The notes beneath the pieces were generated by a model. The model ran no database searches. It saw only the letters and a program-made list of their open reading frames with translations, and was not told the DNA's origin. The position numbers and the translations under genes were made by a program. A DNA stretch of 43,489 bases from Paractinoplanes rishiriensis (lineage in GTDB: Bacteria; Actinomycetota; Actinomycetes; Mycobacteriales; Micromonosporaceae): assembly GCF_016862375.1 (NCBI RefSeq), contig NZ_BOMV01000099.1, positions 1-43,489 on the forward strand, in the 5' to 3' direction. Positions 25,023-32,804 of the stretch are shown in pieces; position 1 is the stretch's first letter, and every line of letters starts with the position of its first letter.

Positions 25023-25556
25023 TCATGACGTCGTGGGTGACAAGCTGCCGGCGTCAGAGTCGAGGTGGGCGCGAATGAACCAGTGGAACTGTTCCAGTGC
25101 GCCGGCCTGCCCGATCAACATGTCATGGGTGACAGGGTCAGCGTTGCCGGCCTGATCGATGGCGGCTCTGTGCGCCTCGACGATTCTGGTGAAGACGACA
25201 TCGAGGGCGGCCAGATGCACGCCGGTATGCGCCCGGTCGATCGGATAATCCGTCCAGTCGGGCTGGGCCATCAGAGCGCTCGAGGTCCCCACCGGAGAGC
25301 CGCCGAGTGCGGCGATGCGCTCGGCGAGGTCATCGACCATGGCACGGACGGCGTCCACTTGCGGATCGAGCATGGTGTGCACCGCCATGAAGTGCGGGCC
25401 CACGACGTTCCAATGGACGTGTTTGAGGATGAGCGCCAGGTCGTTGAGCGCGTTGAGACGGACTTGGAGCACAACGATCATCTCGCTGGCGGTGTCCGGC
25501 TTGAGTCCGGGCACGGTGTAGCCCGGAACGCTCGTATGGCGGGTGCTCGTCGTCAT
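25023..25556 (-). CDS. dps: Dps-family DNA-binding ferritin
   Basis: A 177-residue Dps. The ferroxidase ligands are visible in LKHVHWNVVGPHFMAVHTML and the following DPQVDAVRAMVDDLAERI. A C-terminal block (QFHWFIRAHLDSD) closes the four-helix bundle. It oxidises and stores iron with peroxide and can compact DNA, consistent with the stress genes around it. ATG 25556 follows GGAGGAG by about six bases. Confidence 0.92.
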   Translation of the reverse strand: MTTSTRHTSVPGYTVPGLKPDTASEMIVVLQVRLNALNDLALILKHVHWNVVGPHFMAVHTMLDPQVDAVRAMVDDLAERIAALGGSPVGTSSALMAQPDWTDYPIDRAHTGVHLAALDVVFTRIVEAHRAAIDQAGNADPVTHDMLIGQAGALEQFHWFIRAHLDSDAGSLSPTTS

Positions 25557-25841
25557 TGCCCACACTCCTCCGATGATTTCCTTCCGGCCTCGCATTCCCC
25601 ACGACGAGCCGTCAGGCAACTCCTTGCGGCGAGTCCGGCAACAGCGGTTGATACCGCAGCGCCACGACAATCATGGCCAGCAACCGACCGGTGAACAGCG
25701 GCGACGGCAGGTGAAGAACACGCTGCTATGTTGCCGGTGCCCAGCAACGTGACGGACCGATCGGGAGGTTGCGGCGGTGGGCGATGGCTGACATGCGTGG
25801 AGTCGTGGCCGTTGCCGCGGCAGGCCGCTATGGTGGCCGTC

Positions 25842-26048
25842 ATGCATGACGGGCGCGGCTTCGGCGGCGTCGGCCAGCACGTTGCGCTGCCGATGCTGCT
25901 GCTGTGGGCCCTGCTGCTGACGGTCATGGCTGCCGCCCGGCAGATCGGGTTGTGCATAGTCTTCCGACTGACCCGGCGTGCGATCCCGGGGTGTGTCCCG
26001 GCGTGGTCGGCGGACCGGGCGCCGCCCGCACGGACGATCACCGCGTGA
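25842..26048 (+). CDS. Small single-span membrane protein, unknown
   Basis: A 68-residue frame starting MHDGRGFGGVGQH with one strong membrane helix (ALPMLLLWALLLTVMAAA) and a basic cytosolic tail. The start, Gly/His-rich then one helix, resembles short actinobacterial membrane peptides near redox genes. No clear RBS. Confidence 0.4.
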   Translation: MHDGRGFGGVGQHVALPMLLLWALLLTVMAAARQIGLCIVFRLTRRAIPGCVPAWSADRAPPARTITA

Positions 26049-26100
26049 AGCCGCCCGTCGTACAGCGCCGCATGTGACGCTGCCCTGGCTAGGGAGCACC

Positions 26101-26313
26101 ATGCCCACGTTCGATCATCAACTTCCCCTCCGCGCGTCCGCTCACCCGGGCGCAGCTACCGGCGCGATCCCGCCGTTCGACGACGTCCACCACCGGAGGT
26201 GGTGGACGTGCCCCCGGCGGGTGCGAACGCCCGTCCCGAAGTGCGGTACGGGCTCGCCCTGGACCTCGGCACCTCCACCGTCCGGTTGTGGACGCCGCAG
26301 GCCGACAGGGTGA
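26101..26313 (+). CDS. Possible leader reading frame before the MreB-like gene
   Basis: ATG 26101 follows GGGAGCACC and opens a 70-codon frame (MPTFDHQLPLRASAHPG) that runs through the RBS hairpin and ~105 bases into the MreB-like gene in another frame. It has no domain. Its translation would open the hairpin at 26183-26209, so it could act as a coupling leader; this is inference. Confidence 0.25.
   Translation: MPTFDHQLPLRASAHPGAATGAIPPFDDVHHRRWWTCPRRVRTPVPKCGTGSPWTSAPPPSGCGRRRPTG
26183..26209 (+). promoter_or_regulatory. Perfect hairpin sequestering a ribosome binding site
   Basis: Arms ACGTCCACCACC (26183-26194) and GGTGGTGGACGT (26198-26209) pair over 12 bp with a three-base loop. The GGAGG Shine-Dalgarno (26195-26199) lies in the loop and start of the right arm, and GTG 26208 is at the base. 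Translation of the MreB-like gene should be blocked when it is folded. Confidence 0.7.
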
Positions 26314-26963
26314 TCACTGAACCGGCGGTCCTCTGCCGGCCGCGCAGAGGCCGACAGGTTGCCGGGCGTGCGGCGCTGGCCGCTCAAGCCGAGGGCGCCG
26401 CCGCGACCTGGCCGGTCCGCGGAGGAGTGGTGCGCGACTACTTCGCCTGCGTGCACCTGCTGCGGCTGCTGACGGCGACCATCGCCGTGCCGTCGCACAC
26501 GGCCTTTCCCGTCGTCGTCGGCGTGCCGGCGACCGCGACTGCGCGGGAACGTAGTGTGCTCGTCGCCGCGGTTCGCCGTGCGGTCGGCGGGCGGGTGAGA
26601 GCGGTCCAGGAGCCGCTGGCGGCGGCCCTGGCCTGCCGCACGGACCCGGGATGCGGTGATCTGGTCGTGGTGGATGTCGGGTCTGGCCGTACCGAGGTGG
26701 CTCGTATCCGCGGCCACAGCGTCGTCGCGGCGGTCCGCGTCGACGATGCCGGCCCTGTCGACCGGATCCCGGCGATCGCCGAGTGCGTACGTCGCCTCGA
26801 TCACCCGGACGACGAACGTCGTCGGCTGCTGCTGACTGGCGGTGGCGCGGCGGCACCGGGCGTCGCGGCCCGGCTTGCCGCGTTGACAGCGCGCTCCGTC
26901 ACGATGCCCGCCGACCCGACGCTGGCGACGCTGACCGGCCTGCGACGGCTGCTCGCGGGCTGA
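26208..26963 (+). CDS. MreB/Hsp70-fold ATPase-like protein, copy 2
   Basis: A 251-residue protein with the actin/Hsp70 signature: YGLALDLGTSTVRLW (phosphate 1), LVVVDVGSGRTEVARI (phosphate 2) and LLLTGGGAAAPGVAARL (adenosine). The middle block, VVVGVPATATARERSVL with EPLAAALA, matches MreB-type proteins. It is shorter than MreB and lacks obvious polymer-interface segments. GTG 26208 with GGAGG eight bases upstream is preferred over GTG 26199. Expression is probably limited by the hairpin over its RBS. Confidence 0.72.
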   Translation: MPPAGANARPEVRYGLALDLGTSTVRLWTPQADRVITEPAVLCRPRRGRQVAGRAALAAQAEGAAATWPVRGGVVRDYFACVHLLRLLTATIAVPSHTAFPVVVGVPATATARERSVLVAAVRRAVGGRVRAVQEPLAAALACRTDPGCGDLVVVDVGSGRTEVARIRGHSVVAAVRVDDAGPVDRIPAIAECVRRLDHPDDERRRLLLTGGGAAAPGVAARLAALTARSVTMPADPTLATLTGLRRLLAG

Positions 26964-27057
26964 CCGTACCGGAACCTCCGCCGACCGTCTCCCGGCATCC
27001 TTTCCGGCGCCGGCGCGTCAAGGCGGCTATCGATAGCTTTCATCTGGGAGCTTTGTT

Positions 27058-27315
27058 ATGGATGTCGAATTCACTCGGCTACCCGGCATCGGAACGAGCC
27101 ATGCGTTCACCACCGTCACCGGAAGCCGCGTCGGAGTGGTCACTCACTACGCCGGCGGCCGCCGGGAACTGATCCACGGCGTCGACGACGATCCCGACGC
27201 CAGCTGCAGCCTCAGTTTGACCCGCGCCGAAGCGATCGCGCTGGCCGGGCTGCTCGGCATCCTGGACGTCATCGACGTCGATATCAGCCGCCAGCCGCAG
27301 GTGCCGCCGCGCTGA
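27058..27315 (+). CDS. Cation:proton antiporter regulatory subunit-like protein, N-terminal domain only
   Basis: An 85-residue protein resembling the N-terminal domain of KhtT-like regulatory subunits: DVEFTRLPGIGTSHAFTTVT, GSRVGVVTHYAGGRREL, LSLTRAEAIALAGLLG. Full-length relatives (~160 residues) carry a C-terminal TrkA-C/RCK domain, absent here, and no antiporter gene is adjacent. Many actinomycetes keep such short forms in stress islands. ATG 27058 follows GGGAGC. Confidence 0.7.
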   Translation: MDVEFTRLPGIGTSHAFTTVTGSRVGVVTHYAGGRRELIHGVDDDPDASCSLSLTRAEAIALAGLLGILDVIDVDISRQPQVPPR

Positions 27316-27654
27316 GCGTTGTCAGCGTTCGTGACATGACGGTCGGTGGCCGGGAGAGACCCATGACCAGGTGGCGTCCACGGCGTTGCCTCCGTGCCGC
27401 ATCGCCGCCGCACTACGCGGTCGTGGTTTGCCGGGGCTCGGCAACCACTGGGCTTGCTGTTCGCCGGTGGCCGCCGTATCGCGCATCGTCGATCGGGCGC
27501 AGGCTCGAGATGCGCGCCCTGCCGACGACTCTGTGCAGCGCCGCTGCCACACAGCCGACACCACATCGGAGGGTTTGCGGCCGGTACGGGGGGTACGCGG
27601 CCGACCTCGGCCAGGCAGAGCAGGCCGATCCCGTCATGAGGAGGGAGGACGACA
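27316..27654. other. Intergenic, nothing recognised
   Basis: About 340 bp between the KhtT-like and DUF3040-like genes. Overlapping short frames have no RBS or motif. The RBS of the next gene (GGAGGGAGG) is at its right edge. Confidence 0.4.
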
Positions 27655-27906
27655 ATGCCGAACTCGTACTACAGGCTTCGTTTCGACACCATCATCCGTG
27701 AACTGACCGACGACGATCCTGCATTCGTTCGACGGGTGAACGGTCTTCCCCACAGCCGGCTTCGACGCCGCAGGCTGTGGGCCTGGCTGCTGTGGGCCGC
27801 GATCCCGCTGCTCGTCGTCGTCGGGGGATGGACCGGTGCCCTGATCGCTCTGATCGCCTTGGCCGGCAGCGCGGTGCTGTGGCGCGGCACCGGGCGGATC
27901 ACGTGA
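27655..27906 (+). CDS. DUF3040-like small membrane protein
   Basis: An 83-residue protein. A charged N-terminus (LRFDTIIRELTDDDPAFVRR) parallels the QDPSFARRI block of the DUF3040 protein at 22252, and two membrane segments follow (LWAWLLWAAIPLLVVV and ALIALIALAGSAVLW). The hallmark LSEAEQ start is missing, so membership is tentative. Strong RBS GGAGGGAGG. Confidence 0.65.
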   Translation: MPNSYYRLRFDTIIRELTDDDPAFVRRVNGLPHSRLRRRRLWAWLLWAAIPLLVVVGGWTGALIALIALAGSAVLWRGTGRIT

Positions 27907-28009
27907 TCGCTGACCGCTGCTCACAGAACCACGACAAGGATCACGGCGGCACGTCCTCGGCCGCAACGCGCTCCGGCTGCCCCACCCCCTGTCCTGGAGA
28001 AGACGTGCC

Positions 28010-29752
28010 ATGACCACGACCAAACCCCAACCGATCGTGACGCGGCCCTGGCCGAGGCGCCGGCAGGTGAGAGGCTCCGCGCTGGCGCGTCTGTTGCGCA
28101 CCACGGACGCAAAGCAGATCGGGATCATGTACATGACCACGGCCTTCGCGTTCTTCATGCTCGGCGGGCTGATGGCGTTGCTCATGCGTGCCGAGCTGGC
28201 CCGGCCCGGGATGCAGCTGCTGTCACCCGAGCAGTACAACCAGCTGTTCACCATGCACGGCACGATCATGCTGCTGTTGTTCGCCACCCCGATCCTGTTC
28301 GCCTTCGCGAACTACGTGGTGCCGATCCAGATCGGTGCGCCCGATGTCGCGTTCCCGCGGCTCAACGCCTTCGCCTACTGGCTGTACCTGTTCGGCGGTG
28401 TGATCACGATCAGTGGCTTCCTCACCCCTGGCGGCGCGGCCGACTTCGGCTGGACGGGCTACACGCCGCTGAGCGATACGCAGAACTCGCCCGGCGTGGG
28501 CGGGAACCTGTGGGCGGTCGGACTGGTTCTCTCAGGGCTGGGCACGATCCTCGGCGCGGTCAACATGATCACCACGGTCATCACCCTGCGAGCCCCGGGC
28601 ATGACCATGTTCCGGATGCCGATCTTCACCTGGAACATCCTGGTCACCAGCTTGATGGTGGTCCTGGTCTTCCCGTTCCTGGCAGCCGCCCTGCTGGCTC
28701 TGATGGCCGACCGGATCCTCGGCGCCCAGGTGTTCAGCGCCCAGTCCGGCGGGCCGATGCTGTGGCAGCACCTGTTCTGGTTCTTCGGCCATCCCGAGGT
28801 GTACATCGTGGCGCTGCCGTTCTTCGGCATCATCACCGAGGTCATCCCGGTGTTCAGCCGCAAGCCGGTGTTCGGGTACAAGGGCCTGGTCTTCGCCACC
28901 TTGCTGATCGCCGCGCTGTCCATGACCGTGTGGGCGCACCACATGTTCGGCACCGGGCAGGTGCTATTGCCGTTCTTCAGCTTTCTGAGCTTCCTGATCG
29001 CGGTGCCGACCGGCATGAAGTTCTTCGTCTGGATCGGCACCATGTGGCGCGGCCAGATCAGCTTCGAGACACCGATGATGTTCGCGTTCGGCTTCCTGGT
29101 GACGTTCCTGTTCGGTGGTCTGTCCGGCGTGCTGCTGGCCTCCCCGCCGGTCGACTTCCACGTGACCGACTCGTACTTCGTGGTGGCGCATTTCCACTAT
29201 GTGCTGTTCGGCACGATCGTGTTCGCGGTGTTCGCCGGCATCTATTTCTGGTTCCCGAAGATGTTCGGCCGGATGCTCGACGACCGGCTCGGCAAGGTGC
29301 ACTTCTGGCTCACGTTCCTCGGCTTCCACGCGACGTTTCTGGTGCAGCACTGGCTCGGTACCGAGGGCATGCCCCGCCGGTACGCCGACTACCTGGCCAG
29401 CGACGGTTTCACGTTCCTGAACACTTTCTCCACGATCGGCTCGTTCGTGTTGGGCGCCTCTACCCTTCCCTTCCTGTACAACGTGTGGAAGTCGTACAAG
29501 GTGGGGCAGCTGGTCACCGTCGACGACCCGTGGGGTCACGGCAACTCGCTGGAGTGGGCCACCTCCTGCCCGCCGCCGCTGCGCAACTTCGACCGGATGC
29601 CCCGCATCCGCTCCGAACGGCCCGCCTTCGACGCGAAATTCCCGCAACTCGCGGCTGGCCGACAAACCGAGGCCGGCCCGCCGGAAGGCGGCGCACGCCC
29701 GTTGTCTGCCGAATCTGACGGAGGCGCCACCTACCGGGAAGACACCACCTGA
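28010..29752 (+). CDS. ctaD: Cytochrome c oxidase subunit I
   Basis: A 580-residue haem-copper oxidase subunit I with about twelve membrane helices. Ligand residues are in place: His83 (MHGT, low-spin haem), His261 with cross-linked Tyr265 (HPEVY, CuB), His310-His311 (AHHMF, CuB), His394 and His396 (HFHYV). The C-terminal ~70 residues form a Pro/Gly-rich cytosolic tail. No subunit II or III gene is in the window, so it must assemble with subunits encoded elsewhere; actinomycetes often keep such orphan paralogues for low-oxygen or stress growth. ATG 28010 follows GGAGAAG. Confidence 0.95.
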   Translation: MTTTKPQPIVTRPWPRRRQVRGSALARLLRTTDAKQIGIMYMTTAFAFFMLGGLMALLMRAELARPGMQLLSPEQYNQLFTMHGTIMLLLFATPILFAFANYVVPIQIGAPDVAFPRLNAFAYWLYLFGGVITISGFLTPGGAADFGWTGYTPLSDTQNSPGVGGNLWAVGLVLSGLGTILGAVNMITTVITLRAPGMTMFRMPIFTWNILVTSLMVVLVFPFLAAALLALMADRILGAQVFSAQSGGPMLWQHLFWFFGHPEVYIVALPFFGIITEVIPVFSRKPVFGYKGLVFATLLIAALSMTVWAHHMFGTGQVLLPFFSFLSFLIAVPTGMKFFVWIGTMWRGQISFETPMMFAFGFLVTFLFGGLSGVLLASPPVDFHVTDSYFVVAHFHYVLFGTIVFAVFAGIYFWFPKMFGRMLDDRLGKVHFWLTFLGFHATFLVQHWLGTEGMPRRYADYLASDGFTFLNTFSTIGSFVLGASTLPFLYNVWKSYKVGQLVTVDDPWGHGNSLEWATSCPPPLRNFDRMPRIRSERPAFDAKFPQLAAGRQTEAGPPEGGARPLSAESDGGATYREDTT

Positions 29753-29817
29753 GAACGGGCCCCAGATCATGCGGTATGGCCGTTGAGACTCGTAGAAATA
29801 CATGCTGACCGTGACCC

Positions 29818-29863
29818 GCCGGCGGTCACACCAGTGCAGCGGCGCACCGGTGTGACCGCCGGC
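29818..29863. terminator. Bidirectional terminator hairpin between convergent genes
   Basis: GCCGGCGGTCACACC (29818-29832) and GGTGTGACCGCCGGC (29849-29863) are perfect 15-bp complementary arms around a 16-base loop. The hairpin sits between the ctaD stop (29752) and the stop of the convergent DksA-like gene (29869), where a shared terminator is expected. There is no T-run. Confidence 0.75.
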
Positions 29864-29868
29864 GTTGG

Positions 29869-30198
29869 TCAGCGAGGGTGTTTCTGCTGACAGGGAACAC
29901 AGAACCGGGCGTGCGGCAGCACCTCGAGCCGTTCGGCCGGGATCGGCTTGTCGCACGTCTCGCACCGGCCGTAGCTGTCTTCGGCGATCCGGCGCAATGC
30001 ACCGGAGATCTGCTCGAGGCTGTGCCGGGTGGCCGCCACCAGCGCTGCCCGGTTGTGGGCCTCGCCGGGGTCGCCGGTGTCGGCTGAGATCTCCGTCAGT
30101 TCCTTGAGCCGGGTCGTCTGGACGGCGAACTCCTCGCTCAGTGATGCGCGTAGACCGGCGAGCCAGCTCTGATCGGTCACGTCGATGTCGACGCTCAT
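29869..30198 (-). CDS. DksA/TraR-type zinc-finger protein, copy 2
   Basis: A 109-residue protein with an N-terminal helical pair (LRASLSEEFAVQTTRLKEL) and a C-terminal C4 zinc finger (CETC, CVPC, around IPAERLEVLPHARF). It closely parallels copy 1 (20248). It probably modulates RNA polymerase under stress. ATG 30198 follows GGAGG by nine bases. The 15-bp terminator hairpin follows it. Confidence 0.85.
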   Translation of the reverse strand: MSVDIDVTDQSWLAGLRASLSEEFAVQTTRLKELTEISADTGDPGEAHNRAALVAATRHSLEQISGALRRIAEDSYGRCETCDKPIPAERLEVLPHARFCVPCQQKHPR

Positions 30199-30241
30199 GT
30201 TTTCATTCCTCCACGGATAGGCCGGACGTGTCTCAGGAAAC

Positions 30242-30274
30242 AAAAAAGGGCGGAAGCTTCGATGGCTTCGCCCT
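30242..30274 (-). terminator. Intrinsic terminator with T-run (minus strand)
   Basis: On the minus strand, AGGGCGAAGC and GCTTCCGCCCT pair with one bulged base around a six-base loop, followed by TTTTTTG. A clean rho-independent terminator is unusual at this GC content. It should end the transcript of the flavoprotein gene starting at 31852 before the DksA-like gene. The rest of 30199-30565 shows nothing else. Confidence 0.75.
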
Positions 30275-30565
30275 GACGAACGTGGGTGAGGTGGATAACC
30301 CCGCTCGCCGGTGGGCCTCGGATCGCCGGTTGCGGGCTGCGCCGCCCAACCCGAGTCGCGGTCGTGGCATTGCCGTATGCGGCGGCGACGATCAGCCACG
30401 GCGATCGCGGCGCCGGCGGGAAGGCAGCCCGCAGACCCGCCACCGCCGTGACGGTGTGCGAGCGGGAACTCACCACCAGCATCGGACCACCCTATGTTGA
30501 TCACGGAGAGAAGCCAACAGGATCGGCGATGTCCGGCCGGTCCGGTAGCAGCCGCACAGCGGCTG

Positions 30566-31852
30566 CTACCGCAGCGGGTCGAACGGTGCCAGCTCCGGCG
30601 GTGCCTCGCCTTTGAGTACCGTCTGGGCGATCAGCTGACCGGTGATCGGGCCGAGAGCAATGCCCCACATCCCATGGCCGCCGGCGACGAACACCCGCGG
30701 GGCCGCGGTCTTGCCGATCAACGGCAGGCCGTCGGGGGTACACGGCCGGGAGCCGACCCATTCGTCACGCCGGTCGTCGAGGTCCACCCCGGCCAGTAGC
30801 GGACGCACTGCCTCGGCGATCGCGCTGATCCGCCGCGGGTCCAATGCGTCCGCGGGGCCGCGGAACTCCATCATCCCGGCCACCCGCAGCCGCCCGTCCA
30901 GCGGTGTGCAGGCCACCCGCTGCACCGGGAAGTACAACGGGCCCCCGGGCATCCGCGTGACCGGCACGCTGAAGCTGTAGCCGCGTCCCGCCTGCACCGG
31001 CTGGCGCACCCCGAACGGGGCCGCCAGTTCACCGAAGACCGCCCCGGTGGCGACGATCACCGTGTCATGCCGATGCTGTTGCCTGGACCGGCAGACGACG
31101 CCGACATCGGCTGGTCCGGGCTGCACGCCGGTCACGTCACCGCCCTCGATGATGCGGCCGCCGCGGGCGCGTACCGCCTCCGCCAGCGATCGCAGGAACT
31201 GCGGCGGGTGCAGATACCGCTGTCCGAAGATCTGAACGGCGGCGTGCACCCGGTCGGTGAGCGCCGGCTCCAACGACCGGATCCGCCATCCGGTCACCGG
31301 GCGGAAGGCGACGTCCTGGCCGGCGTCGCGGATCCGCTCGAGTTCGGTGACCAGTGCACGGCTGTCACGTTCCCGGGTGAAACAGGCGAGGAAAGGTTTC
31401 GCCTGTTTGGTGGCAGCGCTGACACCTCCGGCTGCCAGCACGTCGAAGGCCTCCAGGCAGCGCTCGTTGAGCGCGACGTAGGCTGTCATGCCCCGGCGCC
31501 ACCGGCGCACGGTGCTGTTCGCCGCGAACGACGCGAGGAATCGCCACAGTTCACGGTCGGCGCGCAGGGGCAGATACACCGGGGAACGGGCGCTGAGCAC
31601 TGCGCGCAGGCCGTAGCGCAACACCGCGGGTTCCGGCAGAGGGGCGGTCAATCCCGGCGTCAGCCACCCGGCGTTGCCCCACGAAGCACCGGAACCGACA
31701 TGACGACGCTCGTACACCGTCACGTCGGCGCCGGCCTCCTGCAGGAACCACGCGGTGGACAGGCCGATCATCCCCGCTCCGATCACGGCGACGTCGCGCG
31801 GTGAACCGCTCACGAACGCGGGCGTGTCACGCCCGCCGGTCCCGTCAGACAT
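30566..31852 (-). CDS. FAD-dependent D-amino-acid-dehydrogenase-like oxidoreductase
   Basis: A 428-residue DadA/glycine-oxidase-type flavoprotein. The Rossmann FAD motif is VAVIGAGMIGLSTAWFLQ, with the ribose-binding Glu in VTVYERR. The conserved GASWGNAGWLTPG block suits DadA. The C-terminal FAD contact is GGHGMWGIALGPITGQL. It likely oxidises D-amino acids or another amine and passes electrons to the respiratory chain; substrate is uncertain. ATG 31852 with AAGGAG upstream. A T-run terminator lies downstream. Confidence 0.88.
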   Translation of the reverse strand: MSDGTGGRDTPAFVSGSPRDVAVIGAGMIGLSTAWFLQEAGADVTVYERRHVGSGASWGNAGWLTPGLTAPLPEPAVLRYGLRAVLSARSPVYLPLRADRELWRFLASFAANSTVRRWRRGMTAYVALNERCLEAFDVLAAGGVSAATKQAKPFLACFTRERDSRALVTELERIRDAGQDVAFRPVTGWRIRSLEPALTDRVHAAVQIFGQRYLHPPQFLRSLAEAVRARGGRIIEGGDVTGVQPGPADVGVVCRSRQQHRHDTVIVATGAVFGELAAPFGVRQPVQAGRGYSFSVPVTRMPGGPLYFPVQRVACTPLDGRLRVAGMMEFRGPADALDPRRISAIAEAVRPLLAGVDLDDRRDEWVGSRPCTPDGLPLIGKTAAPRVFVAGGHGMWGIALGPITGQLIAQTVLKGEAPPELAPFDPLR

Positions 31853-32120
31853 ACCACTCCTTCACGACGACACGCGTCTCCACTACGACACGCGTCCTGC
31901 CTGCGATGATCACCCGGTCACCGGGTGCGGAACCAGGGTGGTGGCCGGTCACCTGCGGGCTCGTTGCTTGCCGACGACCGGAAGGCTGGCGGCAGACCGG
32001 CACGCATCACCGCCGGTCTGCCGCCAGGCGGCAACCGGTACGGAGCGCCGGCGGCCGGCAGGGCTTACGATCGGCGCAGCCGCGACGACGGCGAGCCGGT
32101 AGCCCGGGGAAGGGACACAC

Positions 32121-32804
32121 GTGATGCGGGTCTTACTGGTCGCTCCTCCCGGGGCCGGCAAGGGTACCCAGGGTGCGCTGATCGCCACGCATTTCGGTGT
32201 CGCGCACATCGCCACCGGTGAGCTGTTGCGCGACCATGTGGCCCGCGGTACCGAGTTGGGTCGTGCGGTGCGCGATCATCTGAGCCGCGGCGAGTTGGTG
32301 CCGGACCAGATCGTGCTCGACATGGTGGGCGCAGCCTTCACCGAGGCTAAGGCGGCCGGGGGCGGATATGTGCTCGACGGCATGCCACGCACGATGGCGC
32401 AGGCGCGGGCGCTGTACGACATCGGCCTCGGTCTGCAGATGACCGCGAACGTGGCCCTGCACCTGAAGGCCGACGACGAGGAGCTGATCCGGCGGCTGCT
32501 GGCGCGGGCGGCGCTGCAGGGCCGTTCGGACGACACCGAGCCGGTCATCCGCCACCGCCTCGCGGTGTACCACGAGGTCACCCACCCGATCGTCGACTGG
32601 TACGCCTCCCGCGGCATCCTGGTGTCGGTGGACGCGATGCGCCCGGTCGAGCGGGTCGCGCGGCAGATCCTCACCGCGCTGGAATCGATGCGGACCCTGG
32701 TCGACCTCGTGCCCGAGCACGCCCGGCGCTCGATCGACCTCACCGGCCTGGGTGCGGCGTTCGGCCGCGGCGATCCGGGCGTGCCCACCGCCGGCGGTCA
32801 GTAA
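32121..32804 (+). CDS. Adenylate kinase paralogue
   Basis: A 227-residue NMP kinase of the adenylate kinase type. P-loop APPGAGKGTQ, AMP-site segments ATGELLRDHV and VLDGMPRTMAQA (DGFPRT in most Adk), and an Arg-bearing short LID (LLARAALQGRSDDTEPVIRH). The short LID has no zinc-binding cysteines. The C-terminal ~30 residues extend beyond the fold. No ribosomal or secY genes surround it, so it is a second, non-housekeeping copy. GTG 32121 or ATG 32124; AAGGGA is upstream. Its 3' end overlaps the convergent baeRF gene by seven bases. Confidence 0.85.
   Translation: MMRVLLVAPPGAGKGTQGALIATHFGVAHIATGELLRDHVARGTELGRAVRDHLSRGELVPDQIVLDMVGAAFTEAKAAGGGYVLDGMPRTMAQARALYDIGLGLQMTANVALHLKADDEELIRRLLARAALQGRSDDTEPVIRHRLAVYHEVTHPIVDWYASRGILVSVDAMRPVERVARQILTALESMRTLVDLVPEHARRSIDLTGLGAAFGRGDPGVPTAGGQ

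Noticed and set aside
28964..29965. 333-codon minus-strand frame opposite ctaD
   Set aside because: Composition is a mirror of the oxidase; ctaD motifs are unambiguous.
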